DNA of 64,000 nt from contig NW_019774736.1 in NCBI RefSeq assembly GCF_001039355.2, forward strand, positions 906,542-970,541, given 5' to 3'. Source of the stretch: Lingula anatina. Lineage: Eukaryota; Brachiopoda; Lingulata; Lingulida; Lingulidae. The notes under the pieces are model-generated. The model saw only the letters and a program-made list of their open reading frames with translations, had not been told where the DNA came from and searched no databases. Positions 10,600 through 21,465 of the stretch are shown one piece after another; positions within the stretch are counted from its first letter, which is position 1, and each line of letters starts with the position of its first letter. A program made the translations under genes and the position numbers.

Positions 10600-11575
10600 A
10601 GGAACATTTGTTTGTAAAGAAGTATGATTCAAAGTAGGGGTAAACACTGTTTGGGACAAGATTCAACCTTAAACAGTGCAGCCCAGAAAACCAAGTTTGG
10701 ATGGATGAAGCATGCTCAGGCAGCTAACTTGCTGTATCTCCTTATTAAAATGTTAAGCCAGAAATCACCATCAAAGCTGGCAAGTCTGGTTAAAGGACAG
10801 TATCAGGGGATTGTTGACAGGGTGCGTGACAACCCCATTTTGGCAGCTTTGAACCTTCCTCTTCCCAATATCAATGCCAAGTCAGTGACCAGATTCATCA
10901 CAAAAGAGGAGAAAAAGGCCAACTACATTGCAACTGTGATACCCAGCGTGACATCTCACAGGAAAGTGGTTTTAGACATCCCTATCCCTGATACTGAAAG
11001 CCTGCCCCTGTCACTGCCCTCACCATCATGTCCTCAGGTCCAGTATCCATTGCCACCGCATGTGACAGGAAAGAGGCCACTACAAAAAAGAAAACTGGAC
11101 TTAGGAGAGCCACAACCATCTCCATCAGATGACAAAACTAACACAACGGGTCTAGATGCAGTTTCTTTGGGCATGGAAAGTGAAAGAAAATGTCCTCTTA
11201 TGACCAAAGAGACTGCTCCTGCTGCACCTGTTCTGTTAGTTGTGCCATCTCAGCCACAAGGCCTATCAGTGGTATTTGGGCGGCCCAACCAGCCTACCTT
11301 TTGTTTTCATGCCTCCACCTCCACCAGTGCAGTCAAAACCTGTCATGCCCAAAAAGTCCAGTAAACCTTGTGCCCTTTGTAAGATCTCAAAATGTGGTGG
11401 CAAAAGAAGGCGATATACACCCAGAAATGACTGAAGGCAGTGGACAAAAGATATTTACATTTTGCCCTACAAGTCTACAAATGAGGGATTTGATCTTGTA
11501 TATGAAAGTTATGAACATTTTAAAAGAGCTGTTAATGAAGAACTAGACAAGAGAAAAAAACATTGTATTATTAGA
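10600..11575 (+). pseudogene. Transposon module, copy C (longest open copy)
   Basis: An open frame from 10,624 to 11,364 gives TLNSAAQKTKFGWMKHAQAA, then SPSKLASLVKGQYQGIVDRV and DNPILAALNLPLPNINA. These continue into PSVTSHRKVV, TGKRPLQKRKLDLGEPQP and APVLLVVPSQ. A shift then moves to the frame at about 11,260-11,434, which carries KPCALCKISKCGGKRRRY. A further shift gives KIFTFCPTS and YEHFKRAVNEELDKRK. The upstream bases (KKYDSK, a stop, G, a stop, TLFG) match the better preserved KKYTSKWGYTLFGRC at 12,190-12,240, so the protein originally continued further N-terminal. Two shifts and the broken N-terminus make it inactive. Confidence 0.55.
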
Positions 11576-11671
11576 ATGTTTGGCTTCATCTGTTATCATA
11601 TTTATTTGTAACACATTCGACTAGCTTTTATTATTTGTCATTAGTGTTCATCCTCTTTTTAACTTTGCAGT

Positions 11672-11815
11672 TGATGAAGAACAGTCTAGAGAAGTGGAAG
11701 AAGAAGAGAAGGAAGATAGTGGTGAAGGTGATGAGGAATCGGAGGGTGAGGGGTTGGTATTAGATCAAAAGGACACAGATCCAATCACATCAGAAAGTCA
11801 CACACCTCTGTAACA
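11672..11815 (+). pseudogene. Acidic exon of the degraded transposon
   Basis: It follows an acceptor (TTTAACTTTGCAG). The frame reads DEEQSREVEEEEKEDSGEGD, continues acidic, and ends at SHTPL and a stop. It lies directly downstream of module copy C in the same orientation and resembles the acidic stretch at 7783-7860. It is assigned to the same element by context. Confidence 0.4.
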
Positions 11816-11990
11816 CAAGCAGAAAAAGTAGATGAGGCACATATGGTGATACAGCATTTTGCATAGCTGCACAGGTGGAACGAGCTGCCAATTTATCTAT
11901 AAATTTTTATAAATTTCATGTTGTACAGTCTACTGTAAATTTTAAGGCTTTTAGACTCAACATAGATCTATTATTATCACTGTATCATAG

Positions 11991-12330
11991 GTGATCAGTC
12001 CAGTTCTTCAGAACGTCCTCATGGCACCTAGACACCTCCATCTACCTGGTTTTAAGGAGGTTGAATATCTGGCTGTGTCACTTCTACAGTTGGCTGATGA
12101 CACTGTCAGACACATAATTCTAGCACCACTCAGGAAACAAATAAGAATAGCTGCACTGGCTCTCCATGACCCTGACAAGTCCTACTCACAGTTCACCAAA
12201 AAGTATACATCAAAGTGGGGATATACTCTCTTTGGCAGATGTCTAGGACCCGAATCCCCCTTGAGTAGTACAGCCCAGAAAACCAAGTTTGGGTAGATGA
12301 GGTAAGCCCAGGCAGCCAGTATCACCGAAG
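11991..12330 (+). pseudogene. N-terminal-type segment of the module protein
   Basis: The frame reads HLHLPGFKEVEYLAVSLLQL, then LAPLRKQIRIAALALHD and FTKKYTSKWGYTLFGRC. It ends in STAQKTKFG and a stop. The last part overlaps the N-terminal end of copy C (about 10,600-10,700), so the original protein ran from this segment into that module. A TAG immediately after KTKFG breaks it. This is a partial fourth copy or a rearranged N-terminus, and I do not recognise a named domain. Confidence 0.45.
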
Positions 12331-12394
12331 AATCTTGGCTTAATTACATACTGATCTAGATTATTAAGAATCACCCACCAGTTCATCAGAACCT

Positions 12395-13000
12395 GTGTAC
12401 ATCGGTAAATCTAATGAAAGTTCATTCAAAGAAGGTAATGCTCAGCACCTTCTATGGGAGGAACAGAAAGAGCAAGCACAAGCAAAGGGCACAAGATTGA
12501 CGTGGCGGCACCCTATGATAGTGAAGTGGTGCATGTCAATGAGGGCAATTTCTACCTCAGCTTATGGTTTCATCATTGACTCTGGCTTCAGAAGATGCCA
12601 AGAAGAACTCTAACAGACTATGAACATTACTTAACAATTACCAGTGGAGAAGAAGCCACTGACAGATTCATAGCTGCAACAAAATTTGATACTCTCTAAG
12701 ACTATCAGAAAATGTATCATTGCTATTTGATGAAGTGCAAATTAAGTCAGACTTGATCTGCAACAAGCACACTGGACAATTGATTGAACTATGCAAAAAA
12801 CATACATTGAAATTTACATTTCAGAAAAATTTAAAAGATGGTGGCAACAAAGAACAAGATCTTGCCACCCATGTTTACTGTTTATGGTGCAAGAGATATC
12901 TGCAGATTATTCTTTCCCCCTTGCTTTCTACCACTGTTGCGCTTTTTCAGCATCATAACTGAAACATCAGAAATGGCAGCTAATTAACTGAACTTGAAGC
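12395..13000 (+). pseudogene. P-element/THAP9-like transposase fragment
   Basis: The first part (about 12,440-12,610) reads LLWEEQKEQAQAK, then RHPMIVKWCMSMRAISTSAY, matching the block before the catalytic domain of THAP9/P-type transposases (W.P..I.WCL..R..S..AY). After stops, the frame at 12,720 reads LLFDEVQIKSDLICNKHTGQ, a form of the P-type block beginning (D)E..I...L..D..TG. It continues with KNLKDGGNKEQDLATHV. Several stops and at least two shifts show it is dead. Family membership is recalled rather than searched. It could be the transposase of the same large element or a separate insertion. Confidence 0.55.
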
Positions 13001-13456
13001 ATCAATTCTTACATCTCAGCTTCAGTAGCCATCTTATATTGTTACTCCGCCTAAAAAAGGCACTGCTTATGAACATGGAGATTCACGTGTCGGACTATCC
13101 TGCAGTGAAAACAAATACAGCACCACTTCACATCTTAAAATTTAAAATGCAGTAACTAACAAATTAAGCTGGTTGTTTCAAGTACTAATTGATAAATATT
13201 GTAATCAGATCAAACAGGCACTTTATATATGATAAAGAATGATATCAGATGATCTTGTGTTTGAGCCCTGTCAGTTTTTAGCATACTATATATGGATTTT
13301 GTTTCTTGGTGCTTTCACAGCATGCAGTTTATTGATTAAATTTAACAGTTTATTTGTTCACTAAGTGACCCATGATGTGGAGGTCAAATTTAACTGCTGC
13401 AAACATATTAAAAAATGAAAATACCCAATTGCATACTGCTCTTGCCTCTCCAAATA

Positions 13457-13645
13457 TTTATATTTTCATTCAGCATCCCTACTGTGAAGATAGTACTTGA
13501 CTTGCAAGCATCAGTATGTACAGTGGAAACCATAATTAAAGATTTCATGGGACCAGCAGGCCTTGACGTAGACGGCATACCTCCCTTTAAGGTTGATGAA
13601 GTCATGGATGTCCTCTGGGCTAGATCAAGTCAACACATCAACTGT
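13457..13645 (+). pseudogene. Possible coding remnant, unrecognised
   Basis: Within an open frame after an acceptor-like TTTTCATTCAG, the sequence reads CTVETIIKDFMGPAGLDVDG, then IPPFKVDEVMDVLWARSSQH, before a possible donor. It looks protein-like and lies in line with the transposon remnants upstream. I cannot assign it to a domain. Confidence 0.3.
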
Positions 13646-13649
13646 ATGT

Positions 13650-14910
13650 TCATATGCGTGTATGAACATATGCTGTTCCATTTTTCTGTCCACTAACTGC
13701 TAGTTACATTAATTCTCTGAAAGATAAAAAATACAAAATATTAGTTAACTCATTACAATTTGTTCAGGCATACCAATTTATGTACAGTCAATATGATGGT
13801 AACAATCATGGTGTAGCCCTGCAAAAATTCAAGTCTCATTTTTGAAGCAAATTTTTTTGTAAGGTCTTCATGTCCATTTCTTATACCTTCTGTGCCTTCT
13901 GGAAGATGTGGCATCGTGCCACTGTAGGTAAATAATTGCATATAATTGATTACTTTTGCACTTTGCACTCTACTTTTTAATACTTCACAAGCATTTAAAT
14001 TTGACTTGCTATTAAACACCAAAGGCTCTCAAAGGTACTTATTTTTCTTTTCAAAGATACATTAAAAGAGATACGTTTAATGATTGAGATTTTTATAGTA
14101 AATAATTCTTAATCATTATTATTACTGGTGTACCTGTTCTTCTTTGCTGCCCAATGGAATAATTAACATGTTGCTGTGGGTCAAGGGTGTCTGCCATCTA
14201 GTTAGATCCAAGGAAGAATCGGTTTCTGAGATTTTGTCACTCTGAACCACACTCTATAACACCTACGCCACTTTCAGAAAAAGTTAGGACCCTGAAGAGG
14301 ATATCAATACACACTGGTAACTGTTAGTTTACTCACTTCACTTCCAGAGAAGTGAAAAAGAACAAGATCTAAAAGAGCAAAATTTCTTCACATTCAAATA
14401 TTCATTTATTCAAACCTAAGATTATTTGACTAAGAAAGATTAAATTAAATATACACTTATAACCAAAATTTAGTTTGATGATTTTATATCAGGTTTTGGA
14501 TGTAAAATATCACCAATGTTCCGTGTATAAAATTCAACTTGTTTGTTTTTCCGTGTTTAATATACAGTTTACACAGAGCAGGAGATGGTTGAGGATAAGG
14601 CTAAGGAAGGAGATGAATACCATATGTAGATAACCTGTGAGGTCAGTTGGGTTTTTCCATAGAGGTCACACTTGCTGTACAGGGAATTTAACTTAATGAC
14701 ATCATCTGGTTTAGAGATCATTTTGAAATGGCTTGCTGAGGTGGTAGTGTTGCATGGCTGGAAGAAAAGGAAGAACGAATTATCAAAATAGTGCACGGAC
14801 TGTTTAAAAAGGACTCCCAATGCGAATGATATACTTTAAGGAGTGATAGTTTTCCCCCCGAGACATACATATTTATAGTCTAAAGAGTTTGTAACAAAGG
14901 ATGTTATGCA
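13650..14910. other. No supported gene
   Basis: AT-rich DNA with only short open frames and no recognisable protein similarity or long repeat. Confidence 0.5.
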
Positions 14911-14914
14911 TTTT

Positions 14915-15401
14915 AAGGTATAGATAAAGTACAAGGTGCTGAGCTTTACGAGGAAAAAGAGCAGATAATTGTCTCGGCTTCGCCTCGCCAATTATCTGCT
15001 CTATTTCTCGAAAAGCTCAGCGCCGAGTGCTTTATCTGGCTTAAAGCATGAGTAATTAACCTTGTGCATTGGTACATGGAACGCATTCGTGGATGACGTG
15101 ACTTTACACCAAATAAAGCATGGCGCGACCTATTGTCTTTTGACAGGAGAGTGCTTTAAGGTATAGATAAAGTACGCGGCGCTGAGCTTTACAAGAAATA
15201 CAGCAGATAATTGTCTCGGCTTCGCCTCGCCAATTATCTGCTCTATTTCTCGTAAAGCTCAGTACCGAGTGCTTTATCTGGCTTAAAGCACGAGTAATAA
15301 ACCCTGTGCATTGGTGTGTGGAACGCATTCGTGGATGACGTGACTTTACACAAAATAAAGCATGGCGCGACCTATTGTCTTTTGACAGGAGAGTGCTTTA
15401 A
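14915..15401. repeat. Two-copy 243-bp tandem repeat, each unit with a long hairpin
   Basis: The unit from 14,917 (GGTATAGATAAAG...) recurs at 15,160 with few differences, and the array ends at AGTGCTTTAA near 15,401. Each unit starts with an imperfect hairpin of about 117 bp (14,922-15,038 and 15,165-15,280). The hairpin stem includes a perfect GCAGATAATTG / CAATTATCTGC pair around a GC-rich loop (CTCGGCTTCGCCTCG). Its outer stem pairs GATAAAG with CTTTATC. The rest of each unit is unique spacer (CGCATTCGTGGATGACGTGA and following). The array is much more GC-rich than its surroundings. Confidence 0.85.
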
Positions 15402-17540
15402 ATACCATTACGGCATTAGCATGCGAGGGCAATAACCTACTGCATGGTAAGTCACTGATGAGAAAAGGAGTAAAAAAAGTGAACCCAAGTGGCAACAAAC
15501 ACTCTTGAGTCTTCTGATAATGAAAGTCTATTAAACTGTGATTCACTTAACGGGATACATAACCTTGAACATTAAGCGAGTTTATCCCGGGATTTTAACA
15601 AGAACAACCTACCATTTATAGGGTATTTTCAAATTTTACACCAATAAACTTCATCTTGTAACGTCATACTCATAGCTAGGTATTCCTGTCACCCCGGTTC
15701 ATATCCTTAAACTAGTGGCTGCCTTCGCTTCACATGCTGAATATAACCTGATGGACGATAATTATTGAGTAAGCACAACAGAAATGGAATGGCAGACTGT
15801 TCGTGCTGAAGCACAGGCCTTTCTCTCTGGCGTGTTTCGGGTGTGCCTGCTTGATGTGCGGATGTAGACCTTTAGGTGGCGCTTCTCTCAAGACAGTATA
15901 CATTCGCTACAAGGGTTCAGATGTAGGAATGAATATAAAGCACAGTACCCAGAACGATTGTTTGTCGGGGTGCCCGCGGGCACTTTTTCCAAACACCATT
16001 CAAAAGTGAATGTTTGATTAAGAAAACATGTTTGAAGATGTTTCTGACAATCAAGCTTGTTTCCATTCTACCAGCGGGAAAGCCGTTCACCCAGCTCAGA
16101 TCGGAGAATGGCTCAGCGAAAAGAACGACTCAGTCTGCCAGCTGTGAGAACGAAAACACCCAAACCCAATTGATGTCACAGGCATGCTCTTAAAAGTATT
16201 TGGTGCACAGATTGAACTATGATTATTTTAGGGTCCTACATGAAGAAGTTTGTATTAAAGTTTCACTCTCCTGGAACCATGAATAATGAAAAAATATAGC
16301 CTATTCATTGTCTATCCCCAAAAAGGAACATAGGCCTACGTTACTGTCACAAATGCTAAACGTCCAGCCGTGAAATGTTTTACTCACTTTGAAAATTCAG
16401 TCATCACTTGTTTTGTTCTTTGATTTATCTCCTACAAGTATAACGTTGTAAAAATTATAATAATTCTGTATAAAGCAATTAATTGTTTTTGAGTGACTTT
16501 AGTTTGCTTGTCACTGAATATTTTAAAAAAGGGGGAAATAAACCCCACCGACGGTAAAATAAGCATTAAATAAATTTTCCCATCGTGATCCAAATATTAT
16601 ATCAGAAATGTCAAACTATCATGAATCACAATATATTTTTCGATCAGCAACAGAAAACACTGTTTTCTATTGCACAAGTACTTGAACAAAATGAAATTTT
16701 TTGACAATTTTTCTGGGGAACATACATTACCTAGTATAAGCCATGACGCAAACCCCCCTTCATTTACAGTTTAAATATTTATAAAAACATCCTTACGTCA
16801 TGTATGACTTAATTACCATGACGGAATCACTACAAAATGTATCGGAACGTATAAAAATTAAAATTAAATGACCCGAAACATACGTTACCATACGTTTCCG
16901 GAACATACGTTACCATTTACGGCTTTTGCATAATGTAAAGACATGGTAAAAATTAAGTTTGAATTTAAATTTAGACGGTCGTGGGTTTTTGTTCTATACA
17001 CGTATATGTTTTAAAAATTGAATACAACTTTGAATTCATTCAATTTTATTTTTGGACACTTCAGCATGTGAAATGCACCTCTATATATATATATATATAC
17101 TATATAAACCGTTAAGATATTGTTCTTTTATTTAATCATGAAAGATTATAACATGAGTGATACATGGAATTCTTTATTGATAAACACCTTCACATATAAG
17201 GTACAATCACCAGATCATGGACTTAACATTTAACTACATCAAATGAATAAATAGATAAATGGATAGATAGCTGCACAATTATGTAGCATGCATATGCATA
17301 AAGCATGTCATAATCACGTAAGGTTTGATGCACTCGCCGAGTCACTTGCTCACAGTGAGTGGATAGCACCCAAACAGCGGGGGTTATTAGAAGAATAATA
17401 AAAGTAAAATGATACACAATAGTTATGATGATGATTAAAAGGAAGTGATGACTACTAAACCTAAGATCAAATTTGAATATTACCACGAGCTATGAGCTGG
17501 GCTCTTCTTTCCATGCATTTTTGGATAAGTATAAGACTGG
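15402..17540. other. Intergenic, no supported gene; short TA run near 17,082-17,100
   Basis: A 68-codon frame at 15,803-16,009 has no recognisable domain. A short TA microsatellite lies at about 17,082-17,100. I see nothing else that I can support. Confidence 0.5.
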
Positions 17541-17723
17541 GTTCCCACAGATTTAGATCGATCCGTCTGGATCGACCTAACTCCCTGGGGGTTCACGCTA
17601 AATTGCTGTCAGCTTCCGGGAGCCGAGCGCGCACAAAAGTTAATAACCCCCTTACAGGTTTTAGTAGGCAGCAATTTAGTGAGACTCCCCAGGGGGATAG
17701 ATCGATCTAAATATCTGTGGGAA
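17541..17723. mobile_element. Foldback (MITE-like) element with long inverted ends
   Basis: The left end (TTCCCACAGATTTAGATCGA) is inverted at the right end (...TCGATCTAAATATCTGTGGGAA). Complementarity continues inward through CCTGGGGG / CCCCAGGGGG and CTAAATTGCTG / CAGCAATTTAG. The arms are about 17,541-17,608 and 17,669-17,723, with roughly 60 bp of unpaired centre. No coding capacity is present. Target-site duplication is unclear. Confidence 0.75.
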
Positions 17724-18219
17724 TGGTCTCTAAGATTAACTATTGTCCATTTCCCCAGATCCCATTAGGGTTTTGAAGAGCTCATCGGTATCTTTAAAGT
17801 TTATGTTAACGAAGCTTTGGATGTTAGTCACAAAGGGGCGTTGGAGGTTATCATGAGCTGGACATTTTAAGAAGAAGTGACATATTCATATTCATATTCT
17901 ATCTCCCCGGACTTACAGATGGGGCATGTTGGATACATCAAAGTTAAATCAATATTTATTTCTCAAACTGGCGTCGGGTTAGTAGACTTTCAGCAGGACG
18001 AGTAGGAATAAAACGCTTCACAACAAGTAAAATTAAAATATTTTTAATGACGGGCCGTGGCAGCGTGTTGAAAATGAAACTTACCGTCAGTATAAATGTT
18101 CCAGGTGGGTTAATTTAAAATCAAAGAAACATATATAACAAATATGTATTATAAGGCGTTTTGACTCACAACTATTCAATTGCAAATGTGTACTTATTGG
18201 AGATTTGGTAACAGAGCTG

Positions 18220-18780
18220 CCATTCCTCAAAATCAGAATTACAGACTTATTTTTTGTACATGTATATGGAGTATGGCCTCTTTGTGTTCTGCCACAAGTC
18301 TCTAAAGCAATGTGCGCGCTAATCTTCGAATTACCTCTTGTGGGATTCGGTTCCACTTTTGAAGTGCATGCCTGCTCCGGTAGGTGCCTGTTTTTTAGGA
18401 TTCTATTGGACCAAATGTTTAATTGGACTCAGGTCTGGAAAATATGCTGGTCATCGTTGAACATCCAAAGCCTGAGCTGCATGGCAACGGGCATTGTCCT
18501 GTACGTTAGACGATGGGAGCATCTATCGTCTATGGCAGGAACGCTTCAAAACCTGATCATTTTAGTGCTGAGTCGTTAAAGATTCTCTAGCTCATTGTAA
18601 GTGATTTTGACGTTGGATGGGAACCAGATCAATTTTTCTGTAGGATCCATATGCATCTTGCTGTAGGACTACTATTTCGACTGTTGTGCCGTTTAGGGAA
18701 CGCCCATTTTACCCCACCACTTCCAATAACCGAGTGCAGTCTGGAGCATGCCAATGACAGGCAAACTTTCCTCCCTCGTC
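18220..18780 (-). pseudogene. Tc1/mariner transposase relic
   Basis: On the minus strand one frame reads NVQDNARCHAAQALDVQR, a stop, then PAYFPDLSPIKHLVQ and a stop (about 18,510 down to 18,395). This is the conserved Tc1 catalytic core around QDNARPH.A and the later PAYSPDLSPIEHLW. The bases upstream on this strand (18,780-18,510) are more decayed but include a possible LQQDAYGSY. In-frame stops show it is dead. A foldback element abuts its 5' side at 18,784. Confidence 0.72.
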
Positions 18781-18783
18781 ATA

Positions 18784-19085
18784 GGCCGCATTCATATCGA
18801 GTTGAGCCATGGCTCTAAAAAGCCACGGCCTAAATATGGCGGAAGTACATGAAAGGAAAACCGCCTAATCTTTTAATAGTCTCCCCTCCTCTCACACGCC
18901 TCCCCATGCGTCGTCCCCGCGGTGGTACAGTCATTAAATCTCGGCTCCATTGGGACAACACATGGGGAGGCGTGTGAGAGGCGGAGAGACTATTAAAAGA
19001 TTAGGCGGTTTTCCTTTCATGTACGTCCGCCATATTTAGGTCGTGGCTTTGTAGAGCCATGGCTCAACTCGATGTGAATGCGGCC
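18784..19085. mobile_element. 302-bp foldback MITE with 125-bp near-perfect arms
   Basis: The left arm 18,784-18,908 (GGCCGCATTCATATCGAGTT...CCTCCCCATG) is almost perfectly inverted at 18,961-19,085 (CATGGGGAGG...AACTCGATGTGAATGCGGCC). The two arms surround a 52-bp spacer. Both sides are flanked by ATA, which fits a 3-bp target-site duplication of Harbinger-like size. The high arm identity implies recent insertion. There is no coding capacity. Transcription through it would give a long hairpin RNA. Confidence 0.85.
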
Positions 19086-19371
19086 ATACGTAGCTTGATG
19101 AAACAAACGAGGCGATAAGCCTAAGGGTAGCGCTTTTATGGGTTGTGAACAGAATTTTCATGCCACACCCATAACACGCAACCAAAATAAGAAGTGAACA
19201 TTTTACCATATTTCATATTCCTACCAATTGTACCATTCAAACGCTGATGTGTGTAAGAATTTAAAAACACTACCAAAAGACAATATATTTTAGAAAAAAA
19301 ATTCGTTGACATTCATTTACATAATACTAAATAAACAGTAAAATAATAATAATAAATAATGTGTAATATTA

Positions 19372-19377
19372 TTTATT
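19372..19377 (-). terminator. Candidate poly(A) signal of the minus-strand transporter
   Basis: AATAAA on the minus strand, about 125 nt after the stop codon of the gene at 19,501-21,465. It is supported by position and the exact hexamer only. Confidence 0.35.
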
Positions 19378-19500
19378 TTAGACAGGTCACATACTGCAAT
19401 ATTGAATTTAGCATTGATATTAGTGGAATTATTGCTTACTATATCAACCCCTCATACAACAACAGCTTGGTTGATTACTCACATGTAGACTTTGTTAAGT

Positions 19501-20712
19501 TTACAATTTTGTTGTGCTTATGGGGAGTGTATTGTCAAGATCCTCTTGTTTCTGGCACACAGGTATGTATCTTTCACCTTGCTTATGTGCGAGCACATAC
19601 AGTATAAGAAACAGGCAAACCTTACCAATTGCACCACCGAGCATTATATACACAAAATACATTCCGTTAATAGGAAAGAAGTAGCCAAAAATTGGCGGGA
19701 AACCTAACTTTCCTACACAAGATCCCACGTAAAACATAATCGTAGTTTTTCCAGTCACATGAATATATCTTTCTGCCCATGATATTCCGGCGGCAAACAA
19801 AGAACCCATCCCTAACCCATATAATGCTGTACACAACCACATCACAATCTCATGTTTGCCAATCAGAAATGTCAACAGTAACATAGCAACGACAATCAGT
19901 GCAAGGTCTGTTGCAATCATAATTGTTGAACTCACAAATTTTGACAACAAGATAGAAAAACCTCTTGACGTAGACATCAAGCCCCAGAAAACCGTGGTCA
20001 GGTGTGCTGCCTTAGGTTTGGGCCAGTTCAAAATTCTGAATCCAAAGGTTGTCACAAGAGCAGAGAAACTTAATTCAAGGCCAACATACAAAAGATAGAA
20101 GAACGCCATAAGGACCAAAAACACGCCCTTAAAGATTATGGGATCGTTTCGAACCGCTTCACTTCCTTTTCTTTTTTTGGCATCTTGTCTTTTCCAGGAG
20201 AAACAACTTTGTTCTTGAATACAGGTTACCATAAAAAGCCCACCAGAACACAATAGCAGTGTTGCAGTGACAATATAAGCATATGCAATATCTGTTTCTG
20301 TCCACATTTCTCTCGTATTCAAAATGAGTGTTTCGTTTCTGTTATCATCATGAATCGAAAGAGCTGTATCGTTTGGAAGCTCCATTGCCACACTGGCCAT
20401 ATTGTTTCTCGAGAGGGATTCGTCCTCACCATGTCCCACTGAAGTGTCATTAGGTAAAATCCACGTGGATGTTTCATTATCGCCTATACTCATTCTTTTC
20501 GATAAAAAGGGTTCGGCTATTACTGGTGCCAAAAGAGCCCCAATACCGAACGTAAAGTGCAAAGCTTGCATGTAAGGTCCATTTTCTTTCCCCCAAATGT
20601 TGACACAGAGGGCACTTCCACCTAAAGCAGAACAATGTGAGATAGTATTTTGCTACCTTTGTCAAGTCTATTGCAGCATTAATTTTATTATTGACAGATG
20701 CACTTGTTAGTG

Positions 20713-20768
<56 letters not shown>

Positions 20769-21465
20769 ACAACGTATGGAAGCGAGTCTTGTCACTATTA
20801 TTGTCATTATTTTGCAGATTGTTATGCGTACTGTAGTAATATGTTACATATTTCAATATATTTTCAGTTGCATTCAATTGTTATGTTATATAAGAAAGCA
20901 GTCTATACCTGTATCTAAACAACCAGTTGTTACCCCCTGCAATGCCAAACATACAGCCAACCAAGAAAGATGTTTTGTGAATGGAATTAGAACCGTAACA
21001 ACACACGTCAGGATCATGATCACACTCAAAAATAGGTGATGGTTCATGTGGTCGTAGAGGAATCCGCCAAGTATGGAGCCAACCATTGATCCAGCTGATC
21101 GGCCGCTTATGGCATATGTGATTGATTCCACTGAAGTTTGGACCTGTTCTCTCAAATCAATCAAAGTAGGGCCGGGGATAGCTATACAAGTGCCCTAGAG
21201 AAAAGAAATCAGTCAGTTAACTGTTTTTGTACTTCTCTTTAAATACCACTTTGGCTATATATTGGACAGTTTTTGTTCTTCACAATTTGCTTAGTTCTTA
21301 AGATGTACCCATCAAACAGTAATGGTAAGTTCAACTGGTCTCATTACTTACCAGTGCCAGAAATGAAATACAAAGGGAAACTGTCGTATAGCGTCTGCCC
21401 TTACTGCATCGACAGGAATCCTTTCCTACTGCAGCACTTATACACCTCGGCTCTGTAGTGCTCAT
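19501..21465 (-). CDS. MFSD4B/NaGLT1-like MFS transporter, paralogue 1
   Basis: Three exons on the minus strand: 21,465-21,352 (114 nt), 21,194-20,909 (286 nt) and 20,621-19,501 (1,121 nt with TAA). They join in phase 0 and phase 1 to give 506 residues, normal for the family. The start is the only ATG that precedes the conserved TTVSLCISFLAL and is followed by a GTAAGT donor. Exon 2 carries AIPGPTLIDLREQV (first membrane span) and SGRSAGSMVGSILGGFLYD, the motif-A-like loop. Exon 3 starts GGSALCVN and has a long luminal or extracellular loop with four N-x-T sites (NET, NDT, NDT, NET). About seven more hydrophobic spans and a short cytosolic tail follow. Relatives of vertebrate NaGLT1/MFSD4B are plasma-membrane sodium-linked sugar carriers. 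The substrate here is inferred from family only. The gene is head to head with the paralogue at 23,603. Confidence 0.88.
20714..20764. repeat. (TA)n microsatellite
   Basis: About 25 uninterrupted TA units in the second intron of the minus-strand transporter gene. Confidence 0.95.

Noticed and set aside
15104-15546. Two similar minus-strand frames ending LSCQKTIGRAMLY(L/F)V
   Set aside because: Both are translations of the same 243-bp non-coding tandem repeat, and the similarity is explained by DNA repetition.
20691-21039. Plus-strand frames with YIYIYI repeats
   Set aside because: Translation of the TA microsatellite and antisense of transporter exon 2.
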